From contig NZ_JABKCA010000056.1 of assembly GCF_013166655.1 (NCBI RefSeq), forward strand, positions 1 through 38,995: 38,995 nucleotides of DNA. The letters are read 5' to 3'. Shown piece by piece: positions 34,442-38,995 of the stretch (position 1 is the stretch's first letter; each line of letters begins with the position of its first letter). The notes under the pieces were generated by a model. That model did not search any database, was not told the origin of the DNA, and saw only the letters and a list, made by a program, of their open reading frames with translations. The DNA is from Lentimicrobium sp. L6 (lineage in GTDB: Bacteria; Bacteroidota; Bacteroidia; Bacteroidales; UBA12170). The position numbers and the translations under genes are program-made.

Positions 34442-36328
34442 ATGAAAAAAAACATTAAGAGTATAATCACTTTTTCATTCTTCTTGGTATTTTGTTTTTC
34501 AATTTTAATGGTGCTAGCCCAAAATGGCAAAAAAGATGAAGAGAAAAATATACTTATTGTTCACAGCTATCACCAAGGCTTAGAATGGACCGACAATATT
34601 TCTGAAGGGATTCTTTCTGTATTTGAAGACAGAAGTGATGTGAATCTCATTTTTGAATACCTAGATACCAAAAGAAACTATTCTCCAGATTATTTTGATG
34701 CCTTAAAAGAAATGTATAAAGCTAAGGCACTGCAAAATCCTTATAAAGTGATTATTGCTTGTGATAATGCTGCTTTTGACTTTATGCGACAATATAGCGA
34801 AAAATTCTACCCAGGAGTCCCAGTGGTGTATTGTGGAGTCAATAACCTCGATATTGAAGTTTTGAAAAAGGTACCGCACTTTTATGGTTACGATGAAAAA
34901 GTGAATTTTAAACAAACTATTGCTTCGATAAGGAAAGTGTTTCCTCGTCGTAAAAATATCCTCATTATTAACGACAATACTACAACAGGAGCAGCCATTA
35001 GAAAAGAATTGGAAAAAGTGTTGCCTGATTTTGAGGATGTAAATTTTGAAATTTATTCAAAATTTACAATCGGTGATCTTAAAGATAAAGTAAAGACTTT
35101 GGACGATACTTATGCCATCTATCTTTTGGTGATTAATAGAGATATAGACGGGAACTTTATTTCTTATGCCAAAGGCATTTCAGCTATTCATGAAGTGAGT
35201 GAAGTTCCCATTTTTGGATCATGGGATTTTTATGAGAACAAAGGGCTTTTTGGAGGAAAGATTACCCGAGGCTTCGATCAAGGAAAACATGCAGCTCATA
35301 TGGCCGAAACCATTTTAGATAAGGGAGTTTTAGATCATATCTCTCAAATAAATATGGTGATTAATAATTATGTATTTGATTATACTGAAATGGAAAGGTT
35401 TGGTGTTGGAGCTGAACGCTTACCTGAGAATAGTTTGATCATCAACCGACCTGAAAAGAACGAAAACCTTTTACAAAGCATATTGGTTTTTGCTTTGGTT
35501 TTGTTGGTCCTAACTATCATATTGGCAGTTCGATTGACCTATAAAAGGCGCAGAGCTACAGAACTACAGCACTTGGTAGATGAAAAAACGGAACGCCTTT
35601 TAAGTATGAACATAGCACTAAAGGAAATAAATACTAAAAAAGATCGGTTTTTCTCTATCATGTCCCACGATTTAAGAGGCCCTTTTAGTGCTATCTTGGG
35701 CTTTTCTTCCATGCTTAACGATGATTTTGATAACTTAGAAACAGCTGAGCAAAAGAAATTCATCTCTAAAATAAACACTGGATTAGGAAACACTTATAAT
35801 CTATTAGAAGATCTCTTATCATGGTCCTATGCCCAAAGTGGTTCGATAGAGTTCAACCCCAAAAGAGAGAATATTTCATTGATAACGAAAGAAATTATTG
35901 AGGTATTAAGTTTTTCTGCTGAGCAAAAGTCTATTACCATTATCAACCGTGTTCCAGATTTAGTATTTGTAACTACTGATAAAAACATGATTTCCACCAT
36001 AATTAGAAACCTGATTAATAATGCTATTAAATTTACACCAAGAAAAGGAATTATTGAGGTTGATCTGGAAGAACACAGCAATGAAAATAACAAGCAGTGT
36101 CTGGCTTTCTCAGTAAAAGACAATGGCGTTGGTATTCCTTTTGAAACACAGTCTAAACTTTTCGAAATTGGAGAAGTGATTTCAACAAATGGTACTGATA
36201 ATGAATCTGGAACTGGTTTGGGACTTATTTTATGTAAAGAATTTGTGGATAAGCATAAAGGTGAAATTTGGGTAGAAAGTGAAATAAATAGAGGTAGTAA
36301 GTTTGTTTTTACTTTACCATTAATATAG
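34442..36328 (+). CDS. Sensor histidine kinase with periplasmic ABC-type substrate-binding domain
   Basis: 628 residues. An N-terminal leader (1-26) precedes a periplasmic domain (about 34-300) that looks like an ABC substrate-binding protein of the PF04392 type: NILIVHSYHQGLEWTDNISEGI, then YKVIIACDNAAFDFM and GVPVVYCGVNNLD. One membrane span (344-364) and a short coil follow. The HisKA domain has H409 (SIMSHDLRGPFSAILGF). The ATPase domain has N527 (NLINNAIKFTP), DNGVG (560-564) and ESGTGLGL (588-595). The sensor binds a small molecule, identity unknown. No response regulator is adjacent, so it is an orphan kinase that signals to a regulator elsewhere. A TGCATATGCA palindrome (34406-34415) lies upstream. 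Confidence 0.9.
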   Translation: MKKNIKSIITFSFFLVFCFSILMVLAQNGKKDEEKNILIVHSYHQGLEWTDNISEGILSVFEDRSDVNLIFEYLDTKRNYSPDYFDALKEMYKAKALQNPYKVIIACDNAAFDFMRQYSEKFYPGVPVVYCGVNNLDIEVLKKVPHFYGYDEKVNFKQTIASIRKVFPRRKNILIINDNTTTGAAIRKELEKVLPDFEDVNFEIYSKFTIGDLKDKVKTLDDTYAIYLLVINRDIDGNFISYAKGISAIHEVSEVPIFGSWDFYENKGLFGGKITRGFDQGKHAAHMAETILDKGVLDHISQINMVINNYVFDYTEMERFGVGAERLPENSLIINRPEKNENLLQSILVFALVLLVLTIILAVRLTYKRRRATELQHLVDEKTERLLSMNIALKEINTKKDRFFSIMSHDLRGPFSAILGFSSMLNDDFDNLETAEQKKFISKINTGLGNTYNLLEDLLSWSYAQSGSIEFNPKRENISLITKEIIEVLSFSAEQKSITIINRVPDLVFVTTDKNMISTIIRNLINNAIKFTPRKGIIEVDLEEHSNENNKQCLAFSVKDNGVGIPFETQSKLFEIGEVISTNGTDNESGTGLGLILCKEFVDKHKGEIWVESEINRGSKFVFTLPLI

Positions 36329-36682
36329 AGAAATGCTTTTAATTGAAGTAGCGTCCTAATAATTATTATAGATTTCTCGCTAAGCATTGTAGTAACTGGT
36401 GTTTTGGCGACGAAAGAGGAAGAAGGGGTTTGCTTTTGGTATTAAAAATGCAAACTCCTTCTTCTTTTCTATCGTAATCTAATAGCTTGTCTTTCTGAAC
36501 CTAATGAAATCAAGAATCTTTTTTTAAATAGAAACATGTGTTGGACAGTATTGGTTTAATTGATTTACTTAAATCGGAGTTTTATTCAATCATACAATCT
36601 TAGCCAAGATACAGCGGATATTTGCAAAAAAAGAAATGATGGAGAAGATTTCCTACATTTGTAAATACAAAAAATCAAACAC
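36329..36682. other. 354-base gap with terminator, a possible degenerate repeat and a promoter
   Basis: No ORF is supported. It contains the hairpin at 36419-36464 and a stretch at 36486-36523 (TTGTCTTTCTGAAC then AAGAATCTTTTTTT) that looks like a worn copy of a T/C-rich Bacteroidota intergenic repeat, recognised from memory only. An exact -7 box TACATTTG (36654-36661) lies 21 bases before the next ATG. Confidence 0.45.
36419..36464 (+). terminator. Terminator after the orphan kinase
   Basis: GAAGAAGGGGTTTGC (36419-36433) and GCAAACTCCTTCTTC (36450-36464) form a 15-base stem with one G-U pair, followed by TTTTCT. It is about 90 bases after the kinase stop. Confidence 0.75.
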
Positions 36683-38533
36683 ATGAAACACCTTATTTAT
36701 TCTGTTATATTATTGACTTTTTTAGGTTGCACCAATTGCGGAGATGCTCCTCAATCTATTACTCCCATGAATTCACAAATGATTCCCTTTATGGCCGATA
36801 GTATTTCTGTGGATGGTGAATTAAAAGATTTTGAATTAAAGATAACAAGTGAGAACCTTGAGAAAGGATTAGATATAGTGAAGGTGAGTTTGACAGGTAA
36901 AAAAGCAATGACTCCACCAAAAATCACCTTAAAATGGCAAATCCCATCTATCGATATTGCCAAATTCTGGAATCCCAACTTAGGAGTGGATAAGGTGACC
37001 TATTATTCCAATAATGTAAAAACCAGCGCCACTCGTTATGCCCCTGTTTTGAGCTATATGAATATGAACGACGAAAACCGTATGACTGTTGCTGTTGGCG
37101 ATGCTTTAAATAAATTAGAATTAGGTTCTTACCTTAAAGAAGAAGATGCTAATTTTCATTATTACCTGGTACTTTTCGATGAAGAGTATCCTGCTATCAA
37201 AAACTATGAGACTGAAATACTCGTGGACCGAAGAAAGCAAAACTTTGCTCAAACACTTACTGGAGTGACAGACTGGTGGGCCAAACAAGAGAATTATAAA
37301 CCTGCAGAGACTCCTCAAGAAGCTTTACGCCCTATGTATTCCACTTGGTATAGCTATCATCAAAGCTTAGATGTGGACGAGTTGCTAGAAGAGTGTAGAG
37401 AGAGTAAAAAGATGGGCATGGAAGCCATTATTGTAGACGATGGTTGGCAAACCATGGACGATAAAAGAGGTTATGCTTTTACTGGTGATTGGAAACCAGA
37501 TAGAATCCCCAATATGAAAGGTTTTGTAGACCAAGTTCACGATTTAGATATGAAGTTTCTGCTTTGGTATTCTGTTCCTTTTATTGGTAAGAATGCCGAG
37601 AACTATCCTCGCTTTAAAGGCAAATACTTGTATTACTGGGACAGCCAAGGTGCTTGGGTTTTGGATCCACGTTATCCCAAGGTTAGAGAGTTTATCATTG
37701 GAATATATGAAGACGCCATGGCCGATTGGGGATTAGATGGATTTAAGCTGGATTTTATGGCTTTCTTTAAGCCCGGAAAAGACACTGAACTAACTGCAGA
37801 GGATGGTAGAGATTATGCATCGGTTTATCATGCAGTAGACCGGTTGATGACTGATATTATGGCTCGTTTGAAAGAGAAAAACCCAGAGATATTGATAGAA
37901 TTCCGTCAGCCCTATATTGGTCCTTTGATGCGTAAATATGGAAATATGCTTCGCGCCGCAGATTGTCCCAATATGGCTACCATCAATCGTGTTCGAACTA
38001 CCGATACTCGTTTACTAGGTGGCTCGTCGGCTATTCATGCTGATATGCTTATGTGGCACCCAGATGATGAGGTGGAACATGCGGCTCTCCAGATTTTAAA
38101 TATTATGTTTTCTGTTCCTCAAATCTCGGTACGACTCAATGAGATTCCTCAAGAACATAAAGATATGATAGCCTTTTGGGTGGATTATTGGAATGAGAAC
38201 CAAGAAGTATTAATGAAAGGTGATTTTACGCCTCACAAACCCGATGAATTATATCCCGTCCTTATTGCTCAAAATACAGAAAAGGCAGTTATAGGATTAT
38301 ATGGAAACGATATAATTGTGAGCGATGGATTTGAGAACTTACAAGCTTTCGATATTATCAATGCTAGAAATAAAACTCAAATAGTGATTTTGAATAATCA
38401 GGACTTGGGAACTTATCAGTTGCAAGTTTTGGATTGTATGGGAGAACTAGTATATGAAAAAAGTATTCAGCTGAAGAAAGGTGCTGTGGCTATTGATGTA
38501 CCTGCTTCTGGTTTGGTGAAGTTGACAAAATAA
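36683..38533 (+). CDS. GH36-like alpha-galactosidase lipoprotein
   Basis: 616 residues. Lipobox LGC gives lipidated C16, so the protein is membrane-anchored, probably at the outer membrane. An N-terminal beta-domain (about 25-200) leads into a TIM barrel (about 215-520). The barrel shows PMYSTWYSYHQSLD, GMEAIIVDDGWQ (245-256), WKPDRIPNMKG and the catalytic segment WGLDGFKLDFM with probable nucleophile D357. EFRQPYIGP (R408) and RAADCPN with D427 as a candidate acid/base follow. A C-terminal beta-domain ends it. Layout and motifs fit the GH36 melibiase clan, acting on terminal alpha-galactose or a related sugar. The acid/base assignment is tentative. It is followed 12 bases later by a small lipoprotein gene, probably in one operon. 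Confidence 0.85.
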   Translation: MKHLIYSVILLTFLGCTNCGDAPQSITPMNSQMIPFMADSISVDGELKDFELKITSENLEKGLDIVKVSLTGKKAMTPPKITLKWQIPSIDIAKFWNPNLGVDKVTYYSNNVKTSATRYAPVLSYMNMNDENRMTVAVGDALNKLELGSYLKEEDANFHYYLVLFDEEYPAIKNYETEILVDRRKQNFAQTLTGVTDWWAKQENYKPAETPQEALRPMYSTWYSYHQSLDVDELLEECRESKKMGMEAIIVDDGWQTMDDKRGYAFTGDWKPDRIPNMKGFVDQVHDLDMKFLLWYSVPFIGKNAENYPRFKGKYLYYWDSQGAWVLDPRYPKVREFIIGIYEDAMADWGLDGFKLDFMAFFKPGKDTELTAEDGRDYASVYHAVDRLMTDIMARLKEKNPEILIEFRQPYIGPLMRKYGNMLRAADCPNMATINRVRTTDTRLLGGSSAIHADMLMWHPDDEVEHAALQILNIMFSVPQISVRLNEIPQEHKDMIAFWVDYWNENQEVLMKGDFTPHKPDELYPVLIAQNTEKAVIGLYGNDIIVSDGFENLQAFDIINARNKTQIVILNNQDLGTYQLQVLDCMGELVYEKSIQLKKGAVAIDVPASGLVKLTK

Positions 38534-38545
38534 ATACAGGTTTAG

Positions 38546-38947
38546 ATGAAAAAGAATAAATATATTTTCATATGGTTAGCATTGATTTTGAGTGCATGTT
38601 GTGAATTAAAAGGACCATATCCTGTTGCAGCAGTTTTGGTTACATATGAAAATATAGATTCTCCTCAATCATTACAAGCATATCTGACTGAGAGAAATAG
38701 CTTAAGTAATATTAACGATACTATTCTTTTGGGTGAGTTAAATGAGTTAAACAACTTTTCTATAGTTATTGAATTCGATGAAGATGCCCCAAACTATATT
38801 CTATTTATTGAAGAGACTGATTATATGGATACTATTTCTGAGATTTATTATTATAGAAGTGAAAAAAAATGTAAAGAAACAATTGAAGGTTTCCGATATC
38901 AATTTAATGGTCAATTAAAAACCAGTAATAGACAAATCATCTATTAA
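38546..38947 (+). CDS. Small lipoprotein, function unknown
   Basis: 133 residues. Lipobox LSAC with C18 as lipidated residue, followed by a second cysteine. The mature part is acidic and contains IVIEFDEDAPNYILFIEETDYMD and KCKETIEGFRYQFNGQLKT, with no domain I recognise. It starts 12 bases after the stop of the glycosidase gene, with no terminator between, so it is likely co-transcribed and may be an accessory surface protein. The remaining 48 bases of the window are non-coding. Confidence 0.75.
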   Translation: MKKNKYIFIWLALILSACCELKGPYPVAAVLVTYENIDSPQSLQAYLTERNSLSNINDTILLGELNELNNFSIVIEFDEDAPNYILFIEETDYMDTISEIYYYRSEKKCKETIEGFRYQFNGQLKTSNRQIIY

Positions 38948-38995
38948 CCCGAGTTCGATTATAAAAACAGAGCTAATTGATCGTCTTTCTCCAAA

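Noticed and set aside
35827-36387. 186-codon minus-strand frame opposite the orphan kinase
   Set aside because: It lies antisense to the conserved ATPase domain of the kinase; its Ser/Leu/Ile-rich content is typical of an antisense shadow.

Overview
The window is AT-rich DNA from a member of the Bacteroidota, most likely a free-living, secretion-rich lineage in the Marinilabiliales/Flavobacteriales range. This placement rests on several features. At least five proteins end in type IX secretion (T9SS) sorting domains. Two sensor-kinase/LytTR regulator pairs of the usual Bacteroidota LytS style are present. Promoter-like TAnnTTTG -7 boxes occur, and start codons are not preceded by strong Shine-Dalgarno sequences. 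No tRNA, rRNA, CRISPR array, transposase or phage gene was seen.

Layout. 1-3135: a decayed ORF remnant, then an overlapping pair encoding a small T9SS protein and a beta-helical carbohydrate-binding-type protein, closed by a hairpin. 3188-6292: an MFS transporter, a repeat-rich gap, a Crp/Fnr regulator and a membrane fatty-acid desaturase with a palindromic operator candidate between the last two. 6334-10623 (minus): a 1260-residue FG-GAP T9SS protein followed by a tiny protein with a C-terminal sorting-signal-like tail. It is divergent from a TPR sensor kinase and LytTR regulator (10942-13990), and the shared upstream region is dense in short repeats. 14001-16591 (minus): a three-gene redox operon of a two-cluster ferredoxin, a bis-heme b membrane protein and an FrdA-like flavoprotein. 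17338-22855 (minus): a LytS/LytTR pair directly downstream of a secreted CotH/lamin-tail protein, then a DUF1566 lipoprotein with its own terminator.

23055-24254 encodes a secreted M28 peptidase. 24533-30450 is a coherent envelope-transport cassette: TetR regulator, outer-membrane beta-barrel, ABC ATPase, two FtsX/LolCE-type permeases and a periplasmic LolA-like protein. I consider it the best candidate for an under-described system. It is followed by a 1206-residue T9SS protein of unknown function, a sensor kinase with its own periplasmic substrate-binding domain, a GH36-like alpha-galactosidase lipoprotein and a small lipoprotein.

Taken together, the window serves the cell envelope: secreted or anchored surface proteins, local signal-transduction pairs placed beside their probable targets, one trans-envelope lipid or lipoprotein transport cassette, and one electron-transfer module that probably crosses the inner membrane. 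Four start codons were moved downstream from the longest possible ORF (genes at 6841-10623, 13262-13990, 15727-16377 and 17338-18051). The reasons are given in each entry.
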